Assembly (NCBI RefSeq): GCF_000314975.1
Contig: NZ_BAEN01000076.1
Coordinates: 124,001-188,000, forward strand
DNA: 64,000 nucleotides
Reading direction: 5' to 3'
Source of the DNA: Aliiglaciecola lipolytica E3
Lineage (GTDB): Bacteria > Pseudomonadota > Gammaproteobacteria > Enterobacterales > Alteromonadaceae
How positions within the stretch are numbered: position 1 is the stretch's first letter; every line of letters begins with the position of its first letter. The notes under the pieces were generated by a model. The model was not told where the DNA came from and searched no databases. It worked only from the letters and a program-made list of their open reading frames with translations. Below, in pieces: positions 37,338 to 46,347 of the stretch. A program made the position numbers and the translations under genes.

Positions 37338-38120
37338 ATGAAAAAAGGATTGATCGTTTTCGCTGTTATTATTCTGCTTATAGCGGGTGGAGCTTGGTAT
37401 GCGTTAAGTGGTGCAGGTGATTTTATTCGTACGCAAATTGAACAGCAAGGTTCTAAATACCTTGGAACGACGGTGTCTGTAGCAAGTGTCGATTTAGCGT
37501 TGTCCGAAGGCCGTTTAACAATCAGTGACGTCGACGTTGAAAATCCAGATGGTTTTAGTGACGAAGACGCATTTAGTCTGGAGTCAATCACATTAGATTT
37601 GGGCGAAGTGTTAAGCGAGCCTTATGTGGTACAAACAGTCAGCATTAATGCACCAGAAGTGCTTTATGAATTAGATGAAAGCGGGCAGGGAAACTTGTTG
37701 GTTTTAAAAAATAACTTAGCGGCTAATTTACCTAAGTCAAACGAACAATCCTCAAGTGAGGCAGGTGCCAATCCTTTGTTGATAGTAGAAAATGTTACCG
37801 TTAGTAATGTGCGCTTGAAACTCGACTTTGAAAAGCTTTCCACCGGTGATTTTGAAATCGAACAAAAAACCTATGAAATTACATTGCCAACGTTTAACGC
37901 CGGACCTATAGGAAAACCAAATGGTATTCCAGCTGATCAGGCTGGTGTTGCGATTGTTAACGAAATGCTGGATAACATAATTGCAAAAGCGAAGTCTGAG
38001 GCTAAAAAGAAACTGGAAGAGGAAGCCAAAAAGCTAGCAAAAGAAAAACTGGAAGAAGAAAAAGATAAGCTAACAGATAAAGCAAAAGACAAGCTAAAAG
38101 GGTTATTTAATAAAGATTAA
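37338..38120 (+). CDS. AsmA-like inner-membrane-anchored periplasmic protein with charged helical tail
   Basis: 260 residues. One N-terminal membrane helix (residues 3-24, KGLIVFAVIILLIAGGAWYAL) is followed by an AsmA/DUF748-like segment: RTQIEQQGSKYLGTTVSVASVDL, ALSEGRLTISDVDVENPDGF, ESITLDLGEVLSEPYVVQTVSI. AsmA-like proteins carry or sort lipids at the envelope. From about residue 214 the sequence becomes an almost pure Lys/Glu/Ala/Leu helix (KKKLEEEAKKLAKEKLEEEK and on) of about 45 residues ending LKGLFNKD, a likely coiled coil. Much shorter than true AsmA. AGAGA Shine-Dalgarno before the ATG; single gene. Confidence 0.75.
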   Translation: MKKGLIVFAVIILLIAGGAWYALSGAGDFIRTQIEQQGSKYLGTTVSVASVDLALSEGRLTISDVDVENPDGFSDEDAFSLESITLDLGEVLSEPYVVQTVSINAPEVLYELDESGQGNLLVLKNNLAANLPKSNEQSSSEAGANPLLIVENVTVSNVRLKLDFEKLSTGDFEIEQKTYEITLPTFNAGPIGKPNGIPADQAGVAIVNEMLDNIIAKAKSEAKKKLEEEAKKLAKEKLEEEKDKLTDKAKDKLKGLFNKD

Positions 38121-38123
38121 ACT

Positions 38124-38154
38124 CAGTGGGGTAATCTTAATGAATAACCCACTG
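38124..38154 (+). terminator. hairpin after the AsmA-like gene
   Basis: CAGTGGG and CCCACTG pair around a 17-nt loop directly after the stop. The following sequence (GTTGATATTTA) is only partly T-rich. A weak terminator at best. Confidence 0.4.
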
Positions 38155-38226
38155 GTTGATATTTAGTAGCAAGCATGAGGATTGTTAACTAATCTTAACC
38201 TGAGGTTGTTAATCAGGATAACCAGT

Positions 38227-39156
38227 TTGCCTTATAAATCTAATATTACTGGGTTGTTATTGGAGTGCATTGCACAAAGCGAAGATGGTTACGGCATCTT
38301 TGGTGGTACTGATGAGCTCCTGTACGGCAACAGTGCTTTTTTTAATATCTTCGGATTTGACGATGAGCAAGCTCTGGGCTTGACCTTTGATCAGATGATA
38401 AATCATGCCTATAAACACAAACGTGGTGTGAACCTAGAGACTGACAACATTGAGGCTTGGCTAGATAAGGCCTCATTAGTTAGAAGACAACTTAATTTTC
38501 GAATTTTTGAAGTTGATCTGCTAGACGGGCGTTGGTTATTGTTGTCAGAACAACTACTAGACACGGGTGAGCTGCTAGTACATAGCAAAGATATCACTAA
38601 GCAAAAATTGTTAGAATCACAAATGCAGTTGACTATGTCGCAACTGCAAGTGCTCGCCCTTACCGATGAGCTAACTCAGCTGGCAAATCGCCGTTCTTTT
38701 GTAAAATCAGTGGAAGCAGAATTATCTCGGTTTAGTCGATCCGCAGATAGCGTTGCAATGATTTTATTAGATCTCGATTTTTTCAAAACGATAAATGACA
38801 CCTTTGGGCATCAGGCGGGCGATGAAGTATTGATTTGTGTTGCGGACATATTGCGGCAAGCCACTCGTCAATACGATATTGTTGGACGCTTAGGTGGAGA
38901 AGAATTTGCTATTTTTTTAGGTGCTACTGAATTGAAAGCGGCAATTGTCATTGCTCAGCGCATCGCTGCTTTGTTTTCTTCTACAAGCGTGCAATACAAT
39001 GGCCAATTAATATCTGTTAAGGGGTCTATGGGGATCACATCTTGTGCCGACAACGTCACCTTCGAGAAACTCTATAATGAAGCAGACAAAGCGCTTTATC
39101 TAGCGAAACTCAAAGGACGAAACAGAATTGAAGTTTTTAATCATCAAGAAGATTAA
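38227..39156 (+). CDS. PAS-GGDEF diguanylate cyclase
   Basis: About 309 residues. A PAS-like sensor domain (LLLECIAQSEDGYGIFGG, NSAFFNIFGFDDEQALG) covers the first ~130 residues, then a short coiled linker (LESQMQLTMSQLQVLALTDELTQLANRR) and a GGDEF domain with an intact active site RLGGEEFAIF and substrate residues LDLDFFKTINDTFGH. It should make c-di-GMP. I see no RxxD inhibitory site in the expected place (the residues before GGEEF are ATRQYDIVGRL). The start is unclear: TTG 38227 has AGGA 8 nt upstream; TTG 38182 would add 15 residues. No membrane helix, so cytoplasmic. Confidence 0.88.
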   Translation: MPYKSNITGLLLECIAQSEDGYGIFGGTDELLYGNSAFFNIFGFDDEQALGLTFDQMINHAYKHKRGVNLETDNIEAWLDKASLVRRQLNFRIFEVDLLDGRWLLLSEQLLDTGELLVHSKDITKQKLLESQMQLTMSQLQVLALTDELTQLANRRSFVKSVEAELSRFSRSADSVAMILLDLDFFKTINDTFGHQAGDEVLICVADILRQATRQYDIVGRLGGEEFAIFLGATELKAAIVIAQRIAALFSSTSVQYNGQLISVKGSMGITSCADNVTFEKLYNEADKALYLAKLKGRNRIEVFNHQED

Positions 39157-39213
39157 ATGCTCTTGATATGATTGTTTTCGAGATGGTGTGCGGTTTAGTA
39201 AAGGAGATTGAGT

Positions 39214-40698
39214 TTGCAAAATTTTATTCTGGCTATTGATCAAGGCACGACTAGCTCAAGAGCTATTTTATTTACCCTCGAAGGTAAACCGAGTTTTATT
39301 GCCCAGCAGGAATTTAGCCAATCCTATCCCGATGACGGTTGGGTCGAGCATGATCCAGAAGAAATATGGCAAAGCGTGGTTAATAGTTGTAAGAAAGTTA
39401 TTGCAGAGGCGCAAATTTCTGTTTCACAAATAATCTCAATTGGCATTACAAATCAACGCGAAACCACACTGGTATGGGATAAAGGTACCGGTAAAACTAT
39501 TTACCCAGCTATCGTTTGGCAAGACCGGCGTACCTCATCTCTTTGTGATGAGCTTAGCGAAGACGAAGAATTAGTAACGCACCTGAATAATAAAACCGGG
39601 TTACTGTTAGACCCCTATTTTTCAGCGACTAAAATTAAGTGGATTTTAGATAATGTTGAAGGAGCCCGAAAAAAAGCAGAAGCTGGAAAACTGGCGTTTG
39701 GCACTATAGATACTTTTCTAATATGGCGTTTAACGAAGGGACGGTGTCATTACACGGATGCAACAAATGCATCGCGAACTATGCTGTTTGATATTCATTT
39801 ACAAGATTGGGATCAAAAACTACTTCAAACCTTCAATATTCCCCAGTCTATGTTACCAAAAGTGTTAAATAGTGCTGATGAGTTTGGTAAAACCGATCCG
39901 CTTATTCTTGGCGAATCTATCGCCATTCAAGGCGTCGCAGGTGATCAACAGGCTGCATTGTTTGGGCAAACATGTTTCAAATCCGGTATGGCAAAAAGTA
40001 CTTATGGAACTGGGTGTTTTATGGTGCTCAATACCGGCACTAAACCGCTTAAATCAGAAAATCGCCTGTTAACCACAGTTGCATATAGATTGAATGGAGA
40101 AACGACCTACGCATTAGAGGGGAGTATTTTCATGGCGGGAGCAACAATTCAATGGTTACGAGATGGCTTACAACTTATCAAAGAGGCGTCTGAAACAGAG
40201 TCTTTGGCAAAGATGGCAAGCCCTAATAATCAAGTATTTTTGGTGCCAGCTTTTACTGGTTTAGGCGCGCCCTATTGGGACCCGAATGCTCGCGGCGCAA
40301 TTTTAGGTTTAACTCGCGATACTGGTATTAATGAGATAGTGGCTGCTGGCTTACAATCTGTTTGTTATCAATCCAAAGACTTACAAAAGGCGATGGAAAG
40401 TGACGGAGCGCGTGCGACTAATCTTCGTGTTGACGGCGGTATGGTTAAAAATGATTGGTTAATGGGCTTTCTAGCAGACATCCTCGGCGCAGAAGTGGAT
40501 AGGCCTGAAATTACTGAAACGACCGCGCTTGGCGTTGCTTACTTAGCCGGCTTGCAGGCGGGCATTTATAAATCGTTAGATGAACTAAGTAGCCAATGGC
40601 GTTGCGAACGCACTTTCAGTCCGCGATTCTCTAAACAGCAAAGAGACAAAGCTTATTCACTTTGGCAGCAGGCTGTAAATCGAATCCGTTGTGATTAG
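39214..40698 (+). CDS. glpK: glycerol kinase
   Basis: ATP-dependent phosphorylation of glycerol to glycerol-3-phosphate. 494 residues; E. coli GlpK is 502. Motifs: [17 protein letters not shown] at the start (phosphate 1), [85 protein letters not shown] and [17 protein letters not shown] 39214 gives proper spacing (7 nt) to the AAGGAG at 39201; TTG 39208 would be only 1 nt away. No glpF, glpD or glpR is adjacent. Confidence 0.95.
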   Translation: MQNFILAIDQGTTSSRAILFTLEGKPSFIAQQEFSQSYPDDGWVEHDPEEIWQSVVNSCKKVIAEAQISVSQIISIGITNQRETTLVWDKGTGKTIYPAIVWQDRRTSSLCDELSEDEELVTHLNNKTGLLLDPYFSATKIKWILDNVEGARKKAEAGKLAFGTIDTFLIWRLTKGRCHYTDATNASRTMLFDIHLQDWDQKLLQTFNIPQSMLPKVLNSADEFGKTDPLILGESIAIQGVAGDQQAALFGQTCFKSGMAKSTYGTGCFMVLNTGTKPLKSENRLLTTVAYRLNGETTYALEGSIFMAGATIQWLRDGLQLIKEASETESLAKMASPNNQVFLVPAFTGLGAPYWDPNARGAILGLTRDTGINEIVAAGLQSVCYQSKDLQKAMESDGARATNLRVDGGMVKNDWLMGFLADILGAEVDRPEITETTALGVAYLAGLQAGIYKSLDELSSQWRCERTFSPRFSKQQRDKAYSLWQQAVNRIRCD

Positions 40699-40819
40699 TG
40701 TTGGTTTGCAGTTATTGTGAACCCGCCGCCACTTTTTAGTGCACAGTCACTCACCTGAGCAAAGTAAAAAGTCAAAAACACCGCTGAAACAACCTAAAAT
40801 CAGCATATGTGCAAATCTA

Positions 40820-40831
40820 GACCATTTGGTC
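40820..40831. promoter_or_regulatory. perfect palindrome GACCA-TT-TGGTC upstream of the NCS2 permease gene
   Basis: A 12-bp dyad lying 51 bp before the permease ATG, in the 184-bp gap after glpK. Size and place suit a repressor site; no known regulator is assigned. Confidence 0.3.
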
Positions 40832-40882
40832 ATCTTCTTGCATAGCTAGCCCAATCAATTTATTTACTTTGCACTTTTACTA

Positions 40883-42229
40883 ATGAAATCAAATTCTGAA
40901 TTGCTTTATGGATTGCATGATGTCCCAACAAAAAGGCAAAGTATCACTGCTGCAACACAGCATATCTTAGCGTGTTTTGTAGGAATTATTACCCCTACGT
41001 TGATTATCGGATCGACATTGGGGTTGATTGCAGAGCTGCCTTATTTACTCAGCATGGCATTATTTGTGTCTGGCGTGGCTACGTTTATTCAAGCTAAAAC
41101 CATTGGTCCTATTGGCAGTGGCCTCATCGCGGTGCAAGGTACAAGCTTTTCATTTGTTAGCGCGATATTGGTGGCGGGTTTTGCGATAAGGGCTAAAGGG
41201 GGGAGTAACGAAGAGATTCTGTCGACCATTTTTGGCGTATGTTTACTTGGCGCTTTTATTGAAGTCATTATCAGTCAATTTATTACTAAGGTTAAACGTA
41301 TTGTTACTCCGCTAACTACGGGGATTGTGATCACGACCATTGGTTTTAGTTTAATTAAAGTGGGTATGACTGATCTCGCGGGTGGTTTTGGCAGTGATAA
41401 TTTTGGCGATATGAAAAACTTATTTATAGGTATTTTCGTGCTCATTACCATTATTATCATGAATGTTTCCGCAAATCCTTGGGTGCGGTTGTCCGCAATT
41501 CTAGTCGGGATGGTAATGGGCACATTGCTGGCCTATGGATTAGGCTTAGTGTCTTTGGAGCAAATCGGTAAACAACCGCTTTTTAGCGTGCCTGTCCCGT
41601 TTAAATACGGTCTAAACTTCGATATGGAAGTGTTTTTACCCGTTGCTCTTATTTATCTGATGACTGCCTTAGAAAGTTCTGGCGATTTAACTGCTAACAG
41701 TTTGTTCTGTGGTTTGCCGATTAAAGGGAAACGTTATTTGCGCAGGATCAAAGGTGGCATACTTGCCGATGGCGTTAATTCGGCCCTAGCATCGGTATTT
41801 AATACTTTTCCAAACACCACTTTTGGCCAAAACAATGCGGTGATCCAGTTAACCGGTGTAGCTAGTCGGCACGTTGGGTTTTATATTGCTGGAATTCTCG
41901 TGGTATTAGGTTTGTTTCCAATAATTGGCGGAGTACTACAGTCTATTCCAAAGCCTGTCTTAGGCGGAGCTACATTGGTCATGTTCGCCACAATCGCCGT
42001 GGCAGGTATTAAAATTTTGGCAAGCGAGCCTATTGATAGACGCAAAACATTAATTATGGCGACGTCTTTTGGGGCAGGATTTGGCGTACTAATGGAGCCA
42101 AATGCGCTGCAAGGATTACCCGAAGCGCTGAGGAATATATTTTCATCAGCAATTACCACTGCAGGGGTAATTGCAATTGTAATGAGTTTATTAATCCCGC
42201 TCCCTGATGAAAAAGAAAGCGAGATTTAA
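40883..42229 (+). CDS. NCS2-family nucleobase permease (xanthine/uracil type)
   Basis: 448-residue inner-membrane symporter with about 14 helices. Family signatures are seen: TAATQHILACFVGIITPTLIIG in helix 1, QGTSFSFVSAILVAGFAI in helix 3, the helix 8 segment TALESSGDLTANS with the substrate-binding Glu, and the long motif ending in FNTFPNTTFGQNNAVIQLTGVASRHVG (helix 10 loop; the conserved QN pair is present). The sequence type is nearer to purine (xanthine/urate) than uracil transporters. No purine catabolic gene is adjacent. Converges with the gamma-glutamyltransferase gene, gap 13 nt. Confidence 0.9.
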   Translation: MKSNSELLYGLHDVPTKRQSITAATQHILACFVGIITPTLIIGSTLGLIAELPYLLSMALFVSGVATFIQAKTIGPIGSGLIAVQGTSFSFVSAILVAGFAIRAKGGSNEEILSTIFGVCLLGAFIEVIISQFITKVKRIVTPLTTGIVITTIGFSLIKVGMTDLAGGFGSDNFGDMKNLFIGIFVLITIIIMNVSANPWVRLSAILVGMVMGTLLAYGLGLVSLEQIGKQPLFSVPVPFKYGLNFDMEVFLPVALIYLMTALESSGDLTANSLFCGLPIKGKRYLRRIKGGILADGVNSALASVFNTFPNTTFGQNNAVIQLTGVASRHVGFYIAGILVVLGLFPIIGGVLQSIPKPVLGGATLVMFATIAVAGIKILASEPIDRRKTLIMATSFGAGFGVLMEPNALQGLPEALRNIFSSAITTAGVIAIVMSLLIPLPDEKESEI

Positions 42230-42242
42230 TTCATTCTGTAAC

Positions 42243-43916
42243 TTATGGGATAGAAACCACTGCCGCCTTTCCTCTGCCGTTCTTTTCTGATGCAGCAGTG
42301 AGCTTACCGTGGTTCTGTAAAATCAAATGCACGTCTCCAAAACGACTCTCCTTGATGATGTAACCCATATCTTTTAATGCTTGTATGGTTGCTTCATCAA
42401 TTCCGGGATGCACTCTGATAGTGTCTTTGGGCAATAACTGATGATGAAATCGTGGGCTATTCGCGGCTTCTTCAGCATCCATGTTAAATAACAAGGTGTT
42501 GAGTATCGATTGAGCAACCGATGAGATAATGGTAGTGCCACCGGGAGATCCAGTTACCAGTTTTACACTTTCATTTTCTAGTACTATGGTCGGAGTCATC
42601 GACGATAACATACGTTTATAGGGCGCGATTGCATTTGCTTCACCGCCAATGGCTCCAAAGTAATTGGGTACACCCGGTTTGGCGCTGAAATCATCCATTT
42701 CATCATTTAAAAGGAAGCCAGCGCCTTCAGCCACGACACCAGCGCCAAAACTTAAATTAATTGTCGTAGTGTTAGCCACTGCGTTGCCTGCACTATCTAC
42801 AATAGAAAAATGCGTTGTATCTTCGCTTTCATAAAGGCCAGGCTGGATTTCATCAGTAGCAGATATTGCTGTTAAGTTAATATCTTGCGCTCGTGATTGA
42901 ATATATTCTGGGATCATTAATTCCGTTTGTGGAACATCAATGAAATCAGGATCGCCTAAATACTCTGCTCGGTCAGCGAAAACGCGTTTCCCTGCTTCGG
43001 ATACAAGATGTAGATAGGCTGTAGAATTTTGTTTAGGCAGTGGATTGCTTTGTATGACTGTTTCGATCATACCTAACCACTGGGCAACGGCAATGCCTCC
43101 TGAACTAGGAGGAGGCGCGGTAATTAAAGTGTAACCTCGCCAAGGAAATGTAATCGGTGTACGCCATTTGGCTTGATATGCTGCCAAGTCGTCCAAGGTG
43201 ATGAGGCCACCTTCTTTTTGCATATAAGAAACAATGTGATTAGCGGTTTCACCTTTGTAAAAACCCTCTAACCCGAGATCACGGATACGTTCTAGGGTGG
43301 CTGCTAATTCCGGTTGTTTGAATAACGAGCCTGCCTGAGTGGCAGCGTCAAAATAGTCTTCAAAGTTACCATCAATACCATTTTGCTGTTTTCGCTCGAT
43401 GTAGCGGCTAACTTTGCCGGCTAATTTTTCTGGAACCACAAAGCCTTTTTTAGCTAACCCTACAGCGGGTTGAACCAAGCGCTTCCATGGTAATTTGCCA
43501 TATTTCTTATGGGCTTCCCACATCCCTGACACAGTGCCCGGCACGCCAGATGCCTTTGCACCAAATAAAGATTGAGTTGTGATGACATTCCCTTCATTGT
43601 CGAGATACATTTCTCGCGTAGCTGCTCCGGGTGCGACTTCACGATAATCTAAAAAGTCTGCTTGTTGATTAAAGTAGATAGTCATAAAACCACCACCACC
43701 AATATTTCCGGCTTCAGGGAAGGTTACTGCAAGTGAAAATTGAGCTGCAATGGCTGCATCCACCGCGTTACCACCTTCGGCAAGTACTGCAAGCGCCACA
43801 TCGGCTGCAAACTTGTCCGGCATAGCAACGGCATATTCCTGTCTGGAATTTTTACTGATTGGTTGAGTGCAGGCGCTAAGCAGAACAACCCAAGATAACA
43901 CTATCAATATGCGCAT
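42243..43916 (-). CDS. ggt: gamma-glutamyltransferase, predicted lipoprotein
   Basis: Cleaves gamma-glutamyl bonds of glutathione and related peptides in the periplasm. 557 residues from ATG 43916: MRILIVLSWVVLLSAC, with a lipobox (LLSAC, Cys16), so it is predicted to be lipid-anchored rather than free as in E. coli. The autocleavage site with the nucleophilic Thr (Thr367) opens the small subunit: TTHFSIVDSAGNAVANTT. Other motifs are GGGGFMTIYF, DYREVAPGAAT, SSGGIAVAQWLGMIE, RVFADRAEYLGDP and GSPGGTTIISSVAQSILN. The gene begins 4 nt after the NhaC gene's stop; the pair is surely co-transcribed. Confidence 0.92.
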   Translation of the reverse strand: MRILIVLSWVVLLSACTQPISKNSRQEYAVAMPDKFAADVALAVLAEGGNAVDAAIAAQFSLAVTFPEAGNIGGGGFMTIYFNQQADFLDYREVAPGAATREMYLDNEGNVITTQSLFGAKASGVPGTVSGMWEAHKKYGKLPWKRLVQPAVGLAKKGFVVPEKLAGKVSRYIERKQQNGIDGNFEDYFDAATQAGSLFKQPELAATLERIRDLGLEGFYKGETANHIVSYMQKEGGLITLDDLAAYQAKWRTPITFPWRGYTLITAPPPSSGGIAVAQWLGMIETVIQSNPLPKQNSTAYLHLVSEAGKRVFADRAEYLGDPDFIDVPQTELMIPEYIQSRAQDINLTAISATDEIQPGLYESEDTTHFSIVDSAGNAVANTTTINLSFGAGVVAEGAGFLLNDEMDDFSAKPGVPNYFGAIGGEANAIAPYKRMLSSMTPTIVLENESVKLVTGSPGGTTIISSVAQSILNTLLFNMDAEEAANSPRFHHQLLPKDTIRVHPGIDEATIQALKDMGYIIKESRFGDVHLILQNHGKLTAASEKNGRGKAAVVSIP

Positions 43917-43920
43917 ATAT

Positions 43921-45297
43921 TTATCCAATCAAAAGTAAACTAGCAATAAAATAAGCAACCAGAGTTAAACCTCCAGCCACCAAAGCGTAAGGTAACTGAG
44001 TACGAACATGCTCAAGCAAATCACAGCCCGAAGCAATAGACGACACTGCCGTTGTATCTGAAATTGGCGAACAATGATCACCAAAAATGCCGCCTCCAAG
44101 AATGGCTGCAATTACCAGAGAGGGAGGTAATCCTAACTGCTGTATTAAAGGGACTCCAATTGGAATTAATATTGCGAAAGTCCCCCATGAAGTTCCGGTT
44201 GTGAAAGACATAATTCCGCCAGCAATAAATAGCATGGGCACCACAAAAACTAACGGTAGATACTCACCGACCATGCCAGCAACAAATACACCGGTTCCTA
44301 AAACTTTTAAGCTTGCTCCTAAGGTAAGAGAAAGCAACACTATCGTTACCAGCGGCAGCAGTTCTCCCATACCTCTAAAGCCTATCTCGACAGCTTGATG
44401 ATGGGTGAATCGTTTGCCAGCTAATAGTAAAAAGTAAGCTACAACTGTGGCTAATACTGTGGCATATAAAACAGACTTACTGCCACTGCCTTCGGAAAGT
44501 ACCCCATTACCGGTCCACAACATAAAGCCCACCATACTAAGTACCATGGTTAAAATGGGAACCACCATGTAACGGGCTTTTGTCGCTGGCGCAGCTGAAA
44601 GATTGTCGCCGCTTGATTCAAGCTGCTTTTCCGCTTTTGCCATCGGCCCATGTACTTTGTCGGCAAACACTGTATATGCAGCAATAATAAGGGTGATAAT
44701 CGCATAAAAATTGAATGCCACAGTGCCCCACAAAATACTGGCTGACGATTGTTCTAGCTCGTATCCGTCTAATAGGCCAAGAACAAACGCTCCCCAGCCA
44801 TTAAGCAGAATTAAAATACAAATTGGAGCGCTGGTACTGTCAATAAGATAGGCAAGTCGAGCCCTACTCATACCGAACTTATCAAATAAACCCCGAGCAA
44901 ATATACCTGCTGTCAGCACACTTAAGTTGGATTCAATAAACACTACTATCCCGGTGAACATGGTAAGTCCACCCACCTGACGTCGATTATTGGCAATGCC
45001 CCGCTGTGTTAACCAATTGACGGTTGCAGTGACGCCACCTGAATCTCGTATGTAGGCTAATAGTGCGCCGACTAACACGCTGAATAATAAAATACGGGTG
45101 TTTCCCGGGCTGGTGGCCACACTCACTACTCTTTCAATCGAGGCGATTGGCGCAAGAATTACATCTTGACCAGCCGAAGTGAATAAAATAAGTGCTTCAG
45201 CACTTAATACTGCCATCAACAATGCCATGATGACTTCTTTCTTCCAGAAGACAATTATTATCGCGACCAATGGCGGTATGATGGAAACCCAGTCCAT
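43921..45297 (-). CDS. NhaC-family Na+/H+ antiporter-like transporter
   Basis: 458 residues with about 11 helices and an AGGGA Shine-Dalgarno. Typical NhaC/AIT segments: MDWVSIIPPLVAIIIVFWKKEV at the start, TGIVVFIESNLSVLTAGIFAR, IDSTSAPICILILLNGWGAFV, SFTTGTSWGTFAILIPIGVPL and GGGIFGDHCSPISDTTAVSSIASGCDLLEHVRTQ. The family includes Na+/H+ antiporters and amino-acid or malate/lactate exchangers. Co-transcription with ggt (4 nt) suggests import of a product of gamma-glutamyl hydrolysis, such as an amino acid, coupled to sodium; this is inference. Confidence 0.88.
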   Translation of the reverse strand: MDWVSIIPPLVAIIIVFWKKEVIMALLMAVLSAEALILFTSAGQDVILAPIASIERVVSVATSPGNTRILLFSVLVGALLAYIRDSGGVTATVNWLTQRGIANNRRQVGGLTMFTGIVVFIESNLSVLTAGIFARGLFDKFGMSRARLAYLIDSTSAPICILILLNGWGAFVLGLLDGYELEQSSASILWGTVAFNFYAIITLIIAAYTVFADKVHGPMAKAEKQLESSGDNLSAAPATKARYMVVPILTMVLSMVGFMLWTGNGVLSEGSGSKSVLYATVLATVVAYFLLLAGKRFTHHQAVEIGFRGMGELLPLVTIVLLSLTLGASLKVLGTGVFVAGMVGEYLPLVFVVPMLFIAGGIMSFTTGTSWGTFAILIPIGVPLIQQLGLPPSLVIAAILGGGIFGDHCSPISDTTAVSSIASGCDLLEHVRTQLPYALVAGGLTLVAYFIASLLLIG

Positions 45298-45487
45298 ATA
45301 TTATTCCCTATAGCATTTTGGTTATTGTTATGTGTATTGGATTGGTAGTTTTACGCAGATATATACTAACCAGGACACCCACCATAAACCAGACTCCATA
45401 AAAAGGGAATATTTACAGTCATACATGAGGTTCAGGTGTCGAATATGATGACAATTTGCTGTTTTAGTCGTCTTGGTTTTGGAGTGA

Positions 45488-45544
45488 AAATATCATCAAA
45501 CTCTAATCAATCGTATATATTGCTCTATGAGTCTGATGATATTT
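45488..45544. repeat. 16-bp imperfect inverted repeat
   Basis: AAATATCATCAAACTC (45488-45503) and GAGTCTGATGATATTT (45529-45544) are complementary except for one pair, with a 25-nt AT-rich spacer. It lies 41 nt downstream of the EF-hand gene's stop on the minus strand and is followed on that strand by TTTTC, so it may be its terminator; the long spacer also permits a protein-binding site. Confidence 0.55.
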
Positions 45545-45584
45545 AATGAAAAACGTGTTGCGTTTTACCAAATAGCCTACGTGC

Positions 45585-46091
45585 CTATGCAGTGGTGTTG
45601 ATAGGTGGCGCAACTTTATTCATCAGCTCTACCGATTTCTGCACATCTTCTTTGGAATAGCCGCCAGATTCTAATTCTGTTAGCAAATCTTTTAACTGAG
45701 ATGCAGTGTTTTGATCTTGCGTGTCATTGGCAATCTCTGACAACATTATTTTAAACGAGTCAAATTGTGACGCTTTTTCTGCATCTTTTTCGCCATATAA
45801 ACCAATTTCACCTTCCATACTTGCCATCATTTGTGTCATTTTCTGATGTCGCTCTTCTATGGCTTTATTTTGTTCTTCTTGGCTCAAGTTGCCGTCACTA
45901 TTTGCATCCATGTTACTGAACATGTCTGCCGATTTAGTGCTCTCAATACCTTGAGCTGTTAAGGCTTCCATAAACTCTGTGGCACTGACAGTTCCATCTT
46001 GATTGGTATCTGCAATATCAAATTGTTGTTGCGTTTTATCTTTTTCACGGGCAGCGGGATCAACACCTCCGCCTATCGACATAATACTCAT
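45585..46091 (-). CDS. EF-hand calcium-binding protein
   Basis: 168 residues, no signal peptide. Two EF-hand loops: DTNQDGTVSATEF (about 29-41) and DANSDGNLSQEE (about 64-75), each with the right Asp/Asn/Gly spacing and a Glu at position 12. The rest is helical and polar (EERHQKMTQMMASMEGEIGLY, LKDLLTELESGGYSKEDVQKSVELMNKV). It resembles small bacterial calmodulin-like proteins (XopAW-like or EfhP types). GGAG Shine-Dalgarno. The partner is unknown; no target gene is adjacent. Confidence 0.85.
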   Translation of the reverse strand: MSIMSIGGGVDPAAREKDKTQQQFDIADTNQDGTVSATEFMEALTAQGIESTKSADMFSNMDANSDGNLSQEEQNKAIEERHQKMTQMMASMEGEIGLYGEKDAEKASQFDSFKIMLSEIANDTQDQNTASQLKDLLTELESGGYSKEDVQKSVELMNKVAPPINTTA

Positions 46092-46286
46092 TCAATTGCT
46101 CCGGTTGATTAACGTATGTTTTATACAAAGCAGGTTTGAGTCCAGTTAGTGTAAAGATAACGTAAAGTTGACAGATGCAAGCTTATCTATTTGAAAGTAA
46201 TAAATTTATTGTGATTTTATGGATTGCAGAAGTGATCGAGTTATTTTTTAAAACGGCATAGAATTGCCTTGTGAAGGAAAGCCATA

Positions 46287-46311
46287 AGGCAGCGCAGGAA
46301 ACAGGCTGCCT
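46287..46311 (-). terminator. hairpin after the BtuB-like receptor gene
   Basis: AGGCAGC and GCTGCCT pair perfectly around an 11-nt loop, 36 nt after the receptor's stop on the minus strand, followed by TTATGGCTTTCC. Moderate terminator. Confidence 0.5.
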
Positions 46312-46347
46312 ATACTCAGATTAATATGTTGGCTTCATTTTTATTTA

